DNA of 64,000 nucleotides from Natrarchaeobaculum aegyptiacum (GTDB taxonomy: Archaea > Halobacteriota > Halobacteria > Halobacteriales > Natrialbaceae): the NCBI RefSeq assembly GCF_002156705.1, contig NZ_CP019893.1:372001-436000 (forward strand), written 5' to 3'. The position numbers were made by a program, and so were the translations under genes. Below, in pieces: positions 1 through 9,895 of this stretch (its first letter is position 1; each line of letters opens with the position of its first letter). A model generated the notes under the pieces. The model made no database searches. It saw only the letters and a list, made by a program, of their open reading frames with translations, and was not told the DNA's origin.

Positions 1-1422
1 GACTCGGACCCGATGGTCGCCCTGACGGGACAGGTCCCGACGGCGTTCGTCGGGAACGACGCGTTCCAGGAGACAGACACCACGGGTGTCACTGCCCCGG
101 TCACGAAGGACAACACCTTCTCGACCGACCCCGACCGGGTGGGAACGGACGTCAGCGAGGCCTTCGCGCTCGCTCGCGAGGGCCGACCCGGTCCGACGCT
201 GGTCGACCTGCCCAAAGACGTCACCAAGTCCGAGACCGAGCGCGAACCCGACGGCCCCGCGGTCCCGGAGACCTACCACGTCCAGGAGCGGGCCGATCCC
301 GAGATCGTCGCGGCCGCAGCCGAACGGATCGAGAACGCCTCGAGACCCGTGATGTTGCTCGGCGGCGGCGTCATCAAGGGTGAGGCCAGCGACGTCTGTC
401 GGGAGTTCGCGATCGATCACGAGATCCCGGTCATCACGACGATGCCCGGCCTCGGCGCGTTCCCCGAGGACCACGAACTCTCACTCGAGATGGCGGGCAT
501 GCACGGTACCGGCTACGCCAACATGGCGATCAGCCTCACCGATACGTTGATCGCCGTCGGCACGCGGTTCGACGACCGCCTGACCGGCGGCATCGAGACC
601 TTCGCGCCCGACGCGGAGGTCATCCACGTCGACATCGATCCCGCCGAGATCAGCAAGAACATCCACGCGGACTACCCGCTGGTCGGCGACGCCGGCACCG
701 TCGTCTCCCAGCTGGCCGAGGCCGTCACCGAGTCGCCCCGGGCAACCAAGTGGCGCGCCCAGTGCCAGCAGTGGAAGTCCGACTACTCGATGGCCTACCA
801 GACGCCCGACGACGCGCCGGTCCAGCCGGAGTTCGTCGTCGAGGCGCTCGACGAAGCCACGAGCGACCAGGCGATCGTGACCACCGGCGTCGGCCAGCAC
901 CAGATGTGGGCCTGCCAGTACTGGACCTTCACCGAGCCACGCACGTGGGTCTCGAGTCACGGGCTCGGGACGATGGGCTACGGCCTGCCCGCCGCGATCG
1001 GTGCCCGACTCGCCGCCGACGACGACCAGGAGGTCGTCTGCATCGACGGCGACGGCTCGTTCCTGATGACCTTACAGGAACTCTCCGTGGCCGTCCGGGA
1101 GAACCTGGATATCACCGTCGCGGTGCTCAACAACGAGTACATCGGGATGGTTCGACAGTGGCAGGACGCCTTCTTCGAGGGCCGTCACGCCGCCTCCGAC
1201 TACCACTGGATGCCGGAGTTCGACAAGCTCGCCGAAGCCTTCGGCGCGCAGGGCTTCCGCATCGACGAGTACGACGAGGTCCCAGACACCATCGAAGAAG
1301 CACTCGCCTACGACGGCCCGTCGGTGATCGACGTCCACATCGATCCCGCGGCGAACGTCTACCCGATGGTGCCAAGCGGCGGCGACAACAACCTGTTCGC
1401 ACTGACGGAGGATCAGCTATGA
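1..1422 (+). CDS. ilvB: Acetolactate synthase large subunit (5' truncated by window)
   Basis: Thiamine-diphosphate enzyme joining two pyruvates (or pyruvate plus 2-oxobutyrate), the first common step of valine, leucine and isoleucine synthesis. The reading frame is open from base 1, and DSDPMVALTGQVPT at the left edge belongs to the N-terminal PYR domain, so roughly the first 100 residues lie outside. The central FAD-type domain (LLGGGVIKGE) and the C-terminal ThDP motif beginning GDGSF and ending LNN are intact. It ends in ATGA, its stop overlapping the ilvN start at 1419, which indicates translational coupling. The next genes are ilvN and ilvC, so identity is firm. Confidence 0.97.
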   Translation, partial: DSDPMVALTGQVPTAFVGNDAFQETDTTGVTAPVTKDNTFSTDPDRVGTDVSEAFALAREGRPGPTLVDLPKDVTKSETEREPDGPAVPETYHVQERADPEIVAAAAERIENASRPVMLLGGGVIKGEASDVCREFAIDHEIPVITTMPGLGAFPEDHELSLEMAGMHGTGYANMAISLTDTLIAVGTRFDDRLTGGIETFAPDAEVIHVDIDPAEISKNIHADYPLVGDAGTVVSQLAEAVTESPRATKWRAQCQQWKSDYSMAYQTPDDAPVQPEFVVEALDEATSDQAIVTTGVGQHQMWACQYWTFTEPRTWVSSHGLGTMGYGLPAAIGARLAADDDQEVVCIDGDGSFLMTLQELSVAVRENLDITVAVLNNEYIGMVRQWQDAFFEGRHAASDYHWMPEFDKLAEAFGAQGFRIDEYDEVPDTIEEALAYDGPSVIDVHIDPAANVYPMVPSGGDNNLFALTEDQL

Positions 1423-2093
1423 CACGCGAACGCGGACTCGAGGGGCCACCACCGGAAGAACGCGAGACGCCAGCGGGACGGCGAAACACCCAGGGGATCC
1501 GCATCGATCCCGAAGTCGAGGCGACCCACGAGCCACGGCGGACGGTCATCTCGGCGCTGGTCGAACACGAACCCGGCGTCCTCTCGGACGTCTCGGGACT
1601 GTTCTCCCGGCGGCAGTTCAACATCGAGAGCCTCACCGTCGGTCCGACCGAAGACGAGTCCCGCGCCCGGATCACCCTCGTGGTCGAGGAACCGGACCCG
1701 GGAATCGAACAGATCAAGAAACAGCTCCGCAAGCTGATCCCGGTCGTCTCGGTGCGCGAACTCGAACCCGACGCGATGCGTCGGGAACTGGCACTCATCA
1801 AGGTCGAGTCAGACCGGCCCGACCAGGTCGCCGCCGTCGCGTCCATGTACGACGCGAAGACGGTCGACTCCTGTCCGGCAACGGCGACGTTCGAGATCAC
1901 GGGCGCCCGTCAGAAGATCGACGCCGCGATCGAGACCTTCGAGCAGTTCGGCATCCGGGAGATCTCCCGGACCGGCACGACGGCGCTCGCTCGCGGCACC
2001 GACGAGACGACCGGCCCGTCGCCCGCGGAAGCGACCGAATCGACCGCCGACGAGGCGAACCACGAACCCTACCAACCAGCAGACGATGACTGA
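1419..2093 (+). CDS. ilvN: Acetolactate synthase small (regulatory) subunit
   Basis: Regulatory partner of IlvB giving valine feedback control. The 224-residue protein has an N-terminal polar extension of about 40 residues, then an ACT domain ([27 protein letters not shown]) and the C-terminal small-subunit domain ([22 protein letters not shown]). It ends in an acidic tail of some 35 residues that looks like halophilic decoration. The start is the ATG overlapping the ilvB stop; a longer open frame upstream lies inside ilvB and is a shadow. It overlaps ilvC by 8 bases. The N-terminal extension is longer than in many bacterial IlvN/IlvH proteins. Confidence 0.96.
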   Translation: MTRERGLEGPPPEERETPAGRRNTQGIRIDPEVEATHEPRRTVISALVEHEPGVLSDVSGLFSRRQFNIESLTVGPTEDESRARITLVVEEPDPGIEQIKKQLRKLIPVVSVRELEPDAMRRELALIKVESDRPDQVAAVASMYDAKTVDSCPATATFEITGARQKIDAAIETFEQFGIREISRTGTTALARGTDETTGPSPAEATESTADEANHEPYQPADDD

Positions 2094-3144
2094 CGAATTC
2101 ACGACTCCGATCTATTACGACGACGACGCAGACGTATCGACGCTCGACGACGAGACGGTAGCCGTCCTCGGCTACGGCAGCCAGGGCCACGCCCACGCGC
2201 TCAACCTCCACGAGAGCGACGTGGACGTGGTCGTCGGGCTCCGCGAGGACTCCTCGTCGCGCTCTGCCGCCGAAGCCGACGGCCTCACCGTCGAGACGCC
2301 CGCCGAGGCCGTCTCACAGGCGAGTTACATCTCCGTACTCGTCCCCGACACCGTCCAGGCGTCGGTCTACGAGAACGCGATCGAACCGAACCTCGAGGCC
2401 GGTGACACCCTCCAGTTCGCCCACGGGCTGAACATTCACTACAACCAGATCACCCCGCCCGAGGACGTTGACGTGACGATGGTCGCCCCGAAGAGTCCGG
2501 GTCACCTCGTTCGCCGCAACTACGAGAACGACGAGGGAACGCCCGGCCTGCTGGCGATCTATCAGGACACCACGGGCGACGCCGAAGAACGCGCCCTCGC
2601 GTACGCGAAGGCAATCGGCTGCACCCGCGCTGGCGTCATCGAGACGACCTTCCAGGAGGAAGTCGAATCGGACCTCTTCGGCGAACAGGCCGTCCTCTGT
2701 GGCGGCGTCACCGCACTGGTCAAACACGGCTACGAAGCGCTCGTCGACGCCGGCTACTCCCCCGAGATCGCCTACTTCGAGTGTCTGAACGAACTCAAAC
2801 TCATCGTCGACCTGATGTACGAGGGTGGGAACATGGAGATGTGGAACTCCGTCTCCGACACCGCCGAGTACGGCGGTCTCACCCGCGGCGACCGCATCGT
2901 CGACGACTCAGTCCGTGAGAACATGGACGAGGTCCTCGAGGAGGTCCAGAACGGCGAGTTCGCTCGCGAGTGGATCCTCGAGAACCAGGCCGGACGACCG
3001 ACCTACAGCCAGCTCCGACAGGCCGAACAGAACCACGAGATCGAAGACGTCGGCGCACGCCTGCGCGAACTGTTCGCGTGGGCCGACGAAGACGAGGACG
3101 AGGAGACCGAAGACGAGTCCGTCGCCGTGCAGGCCGACGACTGA
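2086..3144 (+). CDS. ilvC: Ketol-acid reductoisomerase
   Basis: Catalyses Mg-dependent alkyl migration and NAD(P)H reduction of acetolactate or acetohydroxybutyrate, the second branched-chain step. The 352-residue class I (short) enzyme shows the nucleotide-binding fingerprint [13 protein letters not shown] near residue 28, the loop GLREDSSSR expected to touch the cofactor phosphate, and the C-terminal knotted domain ([19 protein letters not shown]). The last 20 or so residues ([11 protein letters not shown]) are an acidic extension beyond the usual end. The start overlaps ilvN, so translation is probably coupled. Confidence 0.98.
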   Translation: MTDEFTTPIYYDDDADVSTLDDETVAVLGYGSQGHAHALNLHESDVDVVVGLREDSSSRSAAEADGLTVETPAEAVSQASYISVLVPDTVQASVYENAIEPNLEAGDTLQFAHGLNIHYNQITPPEDVDVTMVAPKSPGHLVRRNYENDEGTPGLLAIYQDTTGDAEERALAYAKAIGCTRAGVIETTFQEEVESDLFGEQAVLCGGVTALVKHGYEALVDAGYSPEIAYFECLNELKLIVDLMYEGGNMEMWNSVSDTAEYGGLTRGDRIVDDSVRENMDEVLEEVQNGEFAREWILENQAGRPTYSQLRQAEQNHEIEDVGARLRELFAWADEDEDEETEDESVAVQADD

Positions 3145-3173
3145 ACGGCTCGAGTACCTATCCGATCGAAACG

Positions 3174-3449
3174 ATGACAGACGACACGACCGATACGATG
3201 GCCGACGTCAGCCACACGAATCCGTACACTGGAGAGACGGCTGGTCGGCTGTTCACTCGCGGCCCGACGGTCGCCGCCGACGGCGGCCAGACGGACGGGA
3301 GTGGGGAGACACCCACGGGAGGCACAGGCGAGAAACCACCAGCGCGGATGGCGGACGTCGATCACACGCCGCCACACGACGCCACGGACGTAACCCGCGT
3401 GTTCGAGCGCGGACGCGACCCGGTAGAGACGAACGAGAACGAAGAATGA
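3174..3449 (+). CDS. Small conserved-position protein with an internal duplication
   Basis: A 91-residue acidic protein of unknown function lying inside the operon between ilvC and leuC. I place the start at the ATG at 3174; an alternative in-frame ATG is at 3198. The stop overlaps the leuC ATG (AATGA), which argues that it is translated. The sequence is an imperfect two-unit repeat: [12 protein letters not shown]...LFTRGPTV and [12 protein letters not shown]...VFERGRDPV, joined by a Gly/Thr-rich linker. No catalytic motif or membrane segment is visible. From memory, small ORFs occupy this slot in other haloarchaeal ilv-leu operons; I cannot verify that here. It could be a small accessory protein for the Leu/Ilv enzymes. 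Confidence 0.75.
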   Translation: MTDDTTDTMADVSHTNPYTGETAGRLFTRGPTVAADGGQTDGSGETPTGGTGEKPPARMADVDHTPPHDATDVTRVFERGRDPVETNENEE

Positions 3450-4867
3450 GCGAAGGCACACTGTACGACAAGGTCTGGGATCGACACACGGTCACGACAC
3501 TGCCGACCGGACAGGATCAACTGTTCGTCGGACTCCACCTCATCCACGAGGTGACGAGTCCGCAGGCGTTCGGGATGCTCAGAGAGCGCGACCTCGAGGT
3601 CGCCTACCCCGAACTCACCCACGCGACCGTCGACCACATCGTCCCGACGGCCGACCAGTCTCGTCCCTACGAGGAGGATGCGGCCGAAGAGATGATGAGC
3701 GAACTCGAGCAGAACGTCCGCGACGCGGGCATCGAGTTTTCGGACCCCGACAGCGGCGACCAGGGGATCGTCCACGTCATCGGCCCGGAGCAGGGGCTGA
3801 CCCAGCCCGGCAAGACGATCGTCTGTGGCGACTCCCACACCAGCACGCACGGCGCGTTCGGCGCGCTCGCGTTCGGCATCGGCACCAGCCAGATCCGCGA
3901 CGTGCTCGCGACGGGCACCGTCGCCATGGAGAAGCAAAAAGTCCGGAAGATCGAAGTCGAGGGTAAACTCGCTGAGGGCGTCGAAGCGAAAGACGTCATC
4001 CTCGAGATCATCCGCCGACTCGGCACCGAAGGCGGCGTCGGCTACGTCTACGAGTACGCCGGCTCCGCCATCGAGGACCTCGGGATGGAAGGCCGGATGT
4101 CCATCTGTAACATGTCCATCGAGGGCGGCGCTCGCGCAGGCTACGTCAACCCCGACGAAACCACCTACGAGTGGCTCGAGGGGACCGACTACTTCCAGGA
4201 GAACCCCGAGAAGTTCGACGAACTGAAACCCTACTGGGAGTCGATCAAATCGGACGACGACGCCGAGTACGACGACGTGGTTACGATCGACGCCGACGAA
4301 CTCGAGCCGGTCGTCACCTGGGGGACGACCCCCGGTCAGGGCGTCGGGATCACGAACCCGATCCCGGCACCGGAGGACCTGCCGGCGGACAAAGCCGACA
4401 CGGCCCGACGTGCTCAAGAGCACATGCGCGTCGAACCCGGTGAGACGATGGAGGGCTACCAGATCGACGTCGCCTTCCTCGGCTCGTGTACGAACGCCCG
4501 TCTCCCCGACCTGCGTCGTGCCGCGGCGATCGTCGAGGGCCGACAGGTCCACGACGACGTTCGCGCGCTGGTCGTCCCCGGTAGCCAGCGCGTCCAGCGG
4601 ACTGCCGAAGCGGAGGGCCTGAAAGATACCTTCGAGGAAGCCGGCTTCGAGTGGCGCAACGCCGGCTGTTCGATGTGTCTGGGCATGAACGACGACCAGC
4701 TGGAAGGCGACGAGGCCTCCGCCTCGTCGTCGAACCGGAACTTCGTCGGTCGCCAGGGCAGCAAGGACGGTCGCACCGTGTTGATGAACCCCCAGATGGT
4801 CGCCGCGGCGGCGATCGAAGGTGAAGTGACCGACGTTCGCGAGATGAAGGAGGTGCAAACGGCGTGA
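3446..4867 (+). CDS. leuC: 3-isopropylmalate dehydratase large subunit
   Basis: With LeuD it isomerises 2- to 3-isopropylmalate in leucine synthesis through a 4Fe-4S cluster. The 473-residue protein has the aconitase-family signatures: [14 protein letters not shown] near residue 130, FLGSCTNAR supplying one cluster Cys, and NAGCSMCLG supplying the other two. The start at 3446 overlaps the small upstream ORF; the much longer open frame beginning inside ilvC is a shadow extension. The stop overlaps the GTG start of leuD (GTGA), consistent with coupled expression of the two subunits. Confidence 0.97.
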   Translation: MSEGTLYDKVWDRHTVTTLPTGQDQLFVGLHLIHEVTSPQAFGMLRERDLEVAYPELTHATVDHIVPTADQSRPYEEDAAEEMMSELEQNVRDAGIEFSDPDSGDQGIVHVIGPEQGLTQPGKTIVCGDSHTSTHGAFGALAFGIGTSQIRDVLATGTVAMEKQKVRKIEVEGKLAEGVEAKDVILEIIRRLGTEGGVGYVYEYAGSAIEDLGMEGRMSICNMSIEGGARAGYVNPDETTYEWLEGTDYFQENPEKFDELKPYWESIKSDDDAEYDDVVTIDADELEPVVTWGTTPGQGVGITNPIPAPEDLPADKADTARRAQEHMRVEPGETMEGYQIDVAFLGSCTNARLPDLRRAAAIVEGRQVHDDVRALVVPGSQRVQRTAEAEGLKDTFEEAGFEWRNAGCSMCLGMNDDQLEGDEASASSSNRNFVGRQGSKDGRTVLMNPQMVAAAAIEGEVTDVREMKEVQTA

Positions 4868-5496
4868 CGACCGAAGACATACCAGAAGTGACCGAAGTAT
4901 CGGGGTCGGGCATTCCGATCCGCGGAAACGACATCGACACCGACCAGATCATCCCTGCCCGCTTTATGAAGGTCGTCACCTTCGACGGGCTGGGCGAATT
5001 CGCGTTCTTCGACGTGCGATTTGACGAGAACGACGATCCCAAAGACCACCCGATGAACGAAGACCGGTTCCAGGATTCGTCGGTCATGGTCGTCAACAAC
5101 AACTTCGGCTGTGGCTCCTCGCGCGAGCACGCTCCACAGGCGCTGATGCGCTGGGGTATCGACGCACTGATCGGTGAAGGCTTCGCCGAAATCTTCGCAG
5201 GCAACTGTCTGGCTCTCGGCATCCCGACCGTCACCGCCGACAGCGAGACGATCGAGGAACTGCAGGCGTGGGTCGACGAGAACCCCGACGGCGAGATCGA
5301 CATCGACGTCGAGGCCGAGACGGTCACCTACGGCGGGCAGACGATCGACGTCACGGTCGACGACGCCCAGCGCAAGGCACTCGTCGAGGGCGTCTGGGAC
5401 ACCACGGCGCTCATGAAGGCCAACGCAGGCGAAGTCGCCAAATTGGCCGAAGAACTGCCCTACGTCGAGGCGGGCCAGATTCCCGACGCAGAGTAA
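4864..5496 (+). CDS. leuD: 3-isopropylmalate dehydratase small subunit
   Basis: Swivelling subunit of the LeuCD dehydratase. The 210-residue protein shows the family hallmarks [14 protein letters not shown] near the N-terminus and [17 protein letters not shown] in the centre, plus [13 protein letters not shown] chose the GTG at 4864, overlapping the leuC stop; a second GTG at 4888 is possible. It is the last gene of the contiguous operon: the next 128 bases carry no gene and the following gene is on the other strand. Confidence 0.96.
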   Translation: MTTEDIPEVTEVSGSGIPIRGNDIDTDQIIPARFMKVVTFDGLGEFAFFDVRFDENDDPKDHPMNEDRFQDSSVMVVNNNFGCGSSREHAPQALMRWGIDALIGEGFAEIFAGNCLALGIPTVTADSETIEELQAWVDENPDGEIDIDVEAETVTYGGQTIDVTVDDAQRKALVEGVWDTTALMKANAGEVAKLAEELPYVEAGQIPDAE

Positions 5497-5624
5497 CAGA
5501 ACGAATCGACTCTCGAGGGCGATTTTTGACGATCACGACGACAGTTACGTCGTCGAAACGGGCCGAGAATTCGACGCTTCTGGATTCACCAGCGCTGTCT
5601 GAGCTTCGAGGTCGAACCGGGTAG

Positions 5625-6005
5625 TTACGACAGCTGTGCCGTGACGTCCGTCGACGAGATCATCCCGACGTAGTCGTCGTCACCGTTGACGACCGGCAGG
5701 TGTTTGATCTCGAACGTGGTCAACATCGCAGCGACCTCCTCGAGGTAGATGTCCGGCGGGACGGTCTCGACGGAGTCGGTCATCACCTCGGTAACGGGCA
5801 CCTCGCTGGCGCGTCGATCCTCCGCTGCGATCTGGAGCACGTCCGTGCTGGTGACGATCGACGGTGGATGGGTAGTCACCACGAGCGCGTTGATCTCGTC
5901 GTCGCACATCTTCCGGGCGGCGTCCTGGACCGTCGCGTCCGTCGAGATGGTCTCGAGCGGGCTCGACATCACGTCGGCGACCTGGACTCTGGTTTCTGCT
6001 TCCAT
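5625..6005 (-). CDS. CBS-domain pair protein
   Basis: A 126-residue stand-alone Bateman module with two CBS repeats: VADVMSSPLETISTDATVQD and VTEVMTDSVETVPPDI, each followed by the usual beta-alpha elements (INALVVT, IKHLPVV). Such proteins sense adenine nucleotides or S-adenosylmethionine; the ligand cannot be told from sequence. The start is ATG at 6005 (MEAETRVQV); a TTG three codons upstream is less likely. It sits on the minus strand between leuD and leuB and so interrupts the leucine gene cluster. A link to branched-chain metabolism is only positional. Confidence 0.85.
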   Translation of the reverse strand: MEAETRVQVADVMSSPLETISTDATVQDAARKMCDDEINALVVTTHPPSIVTSTDVLQIAAEDRRASEVPVTEVMTDSVETVPPDIYLEEVAAMLTTFEIKHLPVVNGDDDYVGMISSTDVTAQLS

Positions 6006-6154
6006 AATGAACAATATGTCGCCCCGCGCATTGAGGATTCGCTCCGTCGCAATATTCGCGGCCCCACCGGTCCGGTCGTCGGCTCACCGGCTCGTCGAGA
6101 CTGGACCGCTGGCGAATCGAATCACTTTCCCCACCACGGTGTCAGGGTCTCTCT

Positions 6155-7135
6155 ATGACTCACGAGATCGTCGTCATCCCCGGCGATGGCATCGGGCAGG
6201 AAGTCACACCCGCGGCCGTAGACGTCCTCGAGGCCCTCGACCTCGAGTTCGAGTTCGTCGAGGCCGACGCCGGCGACGCCGTCGCCGAGGAGACCGGCGA
6301 GCCACTCCCACAGGAGACCTACGACCTGGCGGCCGGGGCCGACGCGACGCTGTTCGGTGCGGTTGGCGAGACCGCCGCGGACGTGATCCTTCCGCTCCGG
6401 GAGGCTGTCGAGTCGTTCGTCAACATCCGACCCGCCAAAGCGTACCCGGGCGTCGACGCACTTCGCCCCGAGACTGACCTCGTGTTCCTCCGGGAGAACA
6501 CCGAGGGGGTCTACTCGGGCCACGAGGATCGCCTGTCTCAGGACGTCTCGACGCTCACTCGCGTCGTCACGGAGTCGGCCTCCCGCGACCTCGCGGAGTT
6601 CGCCTGTGACTACGTCGCTGGCGACGGCCACGACGGCTTCACCATCGCCCACAAGGCGAACGTGATGCGCGAGACCGACGGCCTCTTCCGGGACACCGTC
6701 GCCGAGGTCGCCGAGGAAAACGGCGTCGAGACCGACGAGGTGCTCATGGACGCCTTCGCGACCCACGTCTGTCTCGACCCCACCCAGTTCGACGTCGTCG
6801 TCTGTCCGAACCTCGCTGGCGACGTCCTCTCGGACCTCGCCGCCGGCCTCGTCGGTGGCCTCGGCTTGCTCCCCAGCGCCAACGTCGGCCCCGAGCGCGC
6901 CCTGTTCGAACCCGTCCACGGCTCCGCGCCCGACATCGCCGGCGAGGGCGTCGCCAACCCCGCCGCGACGATCATCTCGGCCGCGATGATGCTCGAGCAC
7001 CTCGGCTACGACGACGAGGCCGACGCCGTCCACGAGGCCGTCGAGACCACGCTCGAGGAAGGTCCACACACGCCTGACCTCGGCGGTGACGCCTCGACGG
7101 CTGACGTGACCGAGGTCGTCATCGACCGACTCTGA
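6155..7135 (+). CDS. leuB: 3-isopropylmalate dehydrogenase
   Basis: NAD-dependent oxidative decarboxylation of 3-isopropylmalate to 2-oxoisocaproate. The 326-residue beta-decarboxylating dehydrogenase shows [11 protein letters not shown] at the N-terminus, [21 protein letters not shown] and [19 protein letters not shown] with the metal-binding Asp cluster. It is separated from leuD by the opposing CBS gene, so it must have its own promoter. Isocitrate and homoisocitrate dehydrogenases are related, but the neighbourhood (leuC, leuD) favours LeuB. Confidence 0.93.
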   Translation: MTHEIVVIPGDGIGQEVTPAAVDVLEALDLEFEFVEADAGDAVAEETGEPLPQETYDLAAGADATLFGAVGETAADVILPLREAVESFVNIRPAKAYPGVDALRPETDLVFLRENTEGVYSGHEDRLSQDVSTLTRVVTESASRDLAEFACDYVAGDGHDGFTIAHKANVMRETDGLFRDTVAEVAEENGVETDEVLMDAFATHVCLDPTQFDVVVCPNLAGDVLSDLAAGLVGGLGLLPSANVGPERALFEPVHGSAPDIAGEGVANPAATIISAAMMLEHLGYDDEADAVHEAVETTLEEGPHTPDLGGDASTADVTEVVIDRL

Positions 7136-7319
7136 TCGAGCGACTCCTGTTCTGAGGCACCGTTCGTCGGTTACGATCCGCAACCGACCCCCGAACGTGC
7201 GGAGTTTGATATCGGATCACCCCGAACGTGGACGTGATGTGCGGATCGACAGCGTTCAACGCGACACCGCGGTCGAGGCCGACAGACCGTAACTCACGAG
7301 ACCGGCGGGTGACTCACCC

Positions 7320-7841
7320 GTGAACGGCGCGAACTTCGGCCGCATAGACGCCGGACCGGTGTTCGGTGCGGCCCGGCCGGGTCACTTCGGCGGCGACGTC
7401 GACGAGTGGACAGCCCGACTCGCCGCTCACGACGTCTCGGCGGTCTGCTGTCTCCTCTCTGACCGCGAGGCAGGTCGCTGGCGACTCCCCGCAGCCTACG
7501 ACGATCGGTTCGAGACTGCCCACGTCCCGATCAGAGATCGTCACCTCCCCGACGTAGAGCGGCTGGCCAACGCGCTCGCCTTTCTCGAACGCGCGACGAC
7601 AAACGGAAGTCGGGCGGTGATCCACTGCAACGCCGGCCTCGGACGGACGGGCGTCGTCGCCGCCGCGTGGCTGGTCTACGACCGCGGATACGGACCCGAC
7701 CGCGCGCTCGAGGCCGTCCAGACGCGGCCGTGGCCCCGGACACCAACCGAGGCGATCAGGGACGGCAACGCGACCGAGCGGGAGTTGCACGACCTGCTCG
7801 CGGCCGTTCCCTCGGCGATCGAGACGGGCACCGACAGTTAA
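7320..7841 (+). CDS. Dual-specificity / tyrosine-type protein phosphatase
   Basis: A 173-residue cysteine phosphatase of the DSP/PTP superfamily. The P-loop HCNAGLGRTG (catalytic Cys, invariant Arg) lies near residue 102 and is followed by the conserved helix VVAAAWLVY. An upstream Asp-containing stretch (VPIRDRHLPD) is a plausible general-acid loop. The start is a GTG at 7320 and I see no better in-frame ATG upstream. It could act on phosphoproteins, nucleotides or inositol-type phosphates; sequence does not decide. It lies 25 bases before an alpha/beta hydrolase on the same strand. Confidence 0.88.
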   Translation: MNGANFGRIDAGPVFGAARPGHFGGDVDEWTARLAAHDVSAVCCLLSDREAGRWRLPAAYDDRFETAHVPIRDRHLPDVERLANALAFLERATTNGSRAVIHCNAGLGRTGVVAAAWLVYDRGYGPDRALEAVQTRPWPRTPTEAIRDGNATERELHDLLAAVPSAIETGTDS

Positions 7842-7866
7842 CACAGAGAACGTGGTAGGCGGTGCC

Positions 7867-8946
7867 ATGTCATCCACCAGAGACGACGTGCCAGATGGCG
7901 TCGACTCCCGGACCGTCGAAACCGATCGCCTCGAGACCCACTACCTCGAGTCGGGCGACCCGGACGGCAGCGGCGAGACAGTACTGTTCGTCCACGGGAA
8001 CGTCTCTTCCTCGCGGTTCTACGACCACCTCCTTGCCACACTCGACGACGACCACCACGTCGTCGCGCCGGACCTGCGGGGCTACGGCGACTCGGAAACC
8101 AGAGTCATCGACGCGACGGAGGGGCTCGGCGACTTTACGGCCGACCTCCGCGCGCTGATCGCCGACCTGGGCCTCGAGTCGCCGCTGACGATCGTCGGCT
8201 GGTCACTCGGCGGCGGCGTGGCGATGCAGTACGCACTCGAGGAGCACTCGAGCGTCGACTCGCTCGTGTTGATCAACCCCGTCTCGCCGTACGGCTTCGG
8301 CGGGACGAAAAATCTCGAGGGGACGCCCTGCTTCGACGACTACGCGGGTTCCGGTGGCGGGACTGGAAACGACGAGTTCGTCTCGGCGCTCGCCGACCGC
8401 GACCGGAGCGAGGGCGGGGAGGCTTCCCCGCGGAAGATTCTCCGGACCTACTACGTCGCTCCCTCCCACCGGTTCGAGGAGGGGCGCGAAGAGTCGTACC
8501 TGACGGGGATGCTCGATACAGTAGCCGGTGACGAGAACTACCCGGGCGACTCGAGGCCGAGCGATAACTGGCCCGGAATCGCACCGGGTGAGACCGGTGT
8601 CAATAACGCGCTCTCGCCGAAGTACTTCGACTGCTCGTCGATCACGGAGGTCGATGCGGAAGAGAAACCCGCTATTCACTGGCTCCGGGGCGACGCCGAC
8701 CAGATCGTCTCCAACGAGTCGCTGTTCGACATCGGCGCGCTCGGCCAGATGGGCGAGGTGCCCGGCTGGCCCGGCGAGGACGTCTTCCCGCCCCAGCCGA
8801 TGGTCGACCAGACCCGCGCCGTCTTCGAGGAGTACGAAGAGCGCGGGGGCACCGTCGAGGAAGTCGTCTTCGCGAACGTCGGCCACACACCCCACGTCGA
8901 GGTTCCGGGTGACGTTCGTGAGACGCTCGAGGTGGTGCTCGAGTGA
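7867..8946 (+). CDS. Alpha/beta-fold hydrolase
   Basis: A 359-residue alpha/beta hydrolase. The oxyanion motif HGNVSSSRF, the nucleophile elbow GWSLGGG, a late Asp (LRGDADQIV) and a terminal His (VGHTPHVEV) make a complete Ser-Asp-His triad. An insert of about 130 residues after the elbow forms a large cap domain, which is longer than in minimal esterases. I took the ATG at 7867 (MSSTRDDVPDG) rather than the GTG at 7852. Substrate is unknown; esterase, epoxide hydrolase or C-C hydrolase activities all occur with this fold. Confidence 0.87.
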   Translation: MSSTRDDVPDGVDSRTVETDRLETHYLESGDPDGSGETVLFVHGNVSSSRFYDHLLATLDDDHHVVAPDLRGYGDSETRVIDATEGLGDFTADLRALIADLGLESPLTIVGWSLGGGVAMQYALEEHSSVDSLVLINPVSPYGFGGTKNLEGTPCFDDYAGSGGGTGNDEFVSALADRDRSEGGEASPRKILRTYYVAPSHRFEEGREESYLTGMLDTVAGDENYPGDSRPSDNWPGIAPGETGVNNALSPKYFDCSSITEVDAEEKPAIHWLRGDADQIVSNESLFDIGALGQMGEVPGWPGEDVFPPQPMVDQTRAVFEEYEERGGTVEEVVFANVGHTPHVEVPGDVRETLEVVLE

Positions 8947-8967
8947 CCGTCGCAGGCACCACCGTGG

Positions 8968-9756
8968 TCAGGCGATATCGAGCGCGTCCCGATCCGCGCC
9001 GCCGAGTTCGACGAGCGCGTCGGCCTCGAGCAGGTGGCACTCGCCGGGGATCACGAGCAGGTGCAGCGGGTCGCCGAAGTCTCGCTCGGCGAGTTCGGTC
9101 ATCGTCCCGGCCACGACGAGCGGGTCGGGACTGCCCGCGCGGGCGACGACGACCCCCACGAGGTCGGGGTACGCCTCGGCGAGCAGGGTGGCCCCGACGT
9201 CGGCGGTCATGTACTCGTCTTCCTCGGTTCGTTCGTGGCCGACTTTTATATCGAGGTAGACCACCGTGTGCAGGCCGTCGGCGCGGTTGGCGTCGATGGT
9301 ATCGGTCACACTTGCGGGTAACCCGTCGGCACCGTGGGCGTAGGGGAACGGCACCGTCGTCGCCGTGCCAAAGCGGTAGTTCTGCAATCCGGTGAGCGCG
9401 CTCGTGGCCGTCTGGGCGGTGACGCCGTGGATCACCCGGGTGTCGATCCCCCGCTCGTGGGCGCGCAATCGGAGGTCGACGTGTGTCGTCGAGATCATCG
9501 TATCGCCCGCAGTCAGGAAGGCGACGTCTTCGGTCTCGGCAGCCTCGAGAATGTCATCGGGGTGCTGTTCGACGCCCGCGCGGTCGCGAACCTCGATCTC
9601 GATTCCGTGGTGGGCCTCGAGGTCGGCGACGGTGGTGCCGATGAGCCGACTGGTGTAGAACTCGGCGTAGGCCCGGTCGGCGTTCCGCAGGGCCTCCTGG
9701 CCCGCGACGGTAATCGACCGTTCGTCGTAGAGCCCGAGACCGATGAAGGTGAGCAT
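8968..9756 (-). CDS. dphB: Diphthine synthase
   Basis: SAM-dependent methyltransferase that methylates the modified His of elongation factor 2 on the way to diphthamide. The 262-residue protein begins MLTFIGLGLYDE, the typical first strand of the tetrapyrrole-methylase fold, and has AFLTAGDTMISTTHVDLRL and TTVPFPYAHGADGLP. An in-frame GTG or ATG further upstream would add 24 non-conserved residues, so the ATG at 9756 is preferred. It diverges from the metal regulator gene at 9896. Confidence 0.94.
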   Translation of the reverse strand: MLTFIGLGLYDERSITVAGQEALRNADRAYAEFYTSRLIGTTVADLEAHHGIEIEVRDRAGVEQHPDDILEAAETEDVAFLTAGDTMISTTHVDLRLRAHERGIDTRVIHGVTAQTATSALTGLQNYRFGTATTVPFPYAHGADGLPASVTDTIDANRADGLHTVVYLDIKVGHERTEEDEYMTADVGATLLAEAYPDLVGVVVARAGSPDPLVVAGTMTELAERDFGDPLHLLVIPGECHLLEADALVELGGADRDALDIA

Positions 9757-9827
9757 GGACGGTCGTAGTCGCAGGGGCCGGTAGAAGGTTTCGAGTCGTC
9801 GGTCGCTCGGGGCCTGCAACAGCGACA

Positions 9828-9841
9828 TTAGAATAGGCTAA
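9828..9841 (+). promoter_or_regulatory. DtxR/SirR-type operator-like box before the regulator gene
   Basis: TTAG-N6-CTAA (TTAGAATAGGCTAA). Extended to 9846 it matches 14 of 19 positions of the classical DtxR/IdeR box TTAGGTTAGCCTAACCTAA by my hand alignment. Its right edge is 55 nt before the ATG of the DtxR-family gene, just upstream of a TATA-like AAATTTAT (9861-9868). It suggests autoregulation; dphB diverges 72 bp away and could also be affected. Confidence 0.65.
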
Positions 9842-9895
9842 TCTAGTTATTGTGTAGGGCAAATTTATTGTGGCGGCGACGAAAACGACCGTCCG

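Noticed and set aside
750-1418. Upstream extension of the ilvN frame inside ilvB
   Set aside because: Arg-rich, unconserved sequence overlapping the ThDP domain of IlvB; the ATGA overlap at 1419 is the natural start.
3362-4858. A 498-residue open frame on the minus strand opposite leuC
   Set aside because: It mirrors leuC exactly and has the Asp/Val/Arg/Gly bias of antisense reading in GC-rich genes; no motif is seen.
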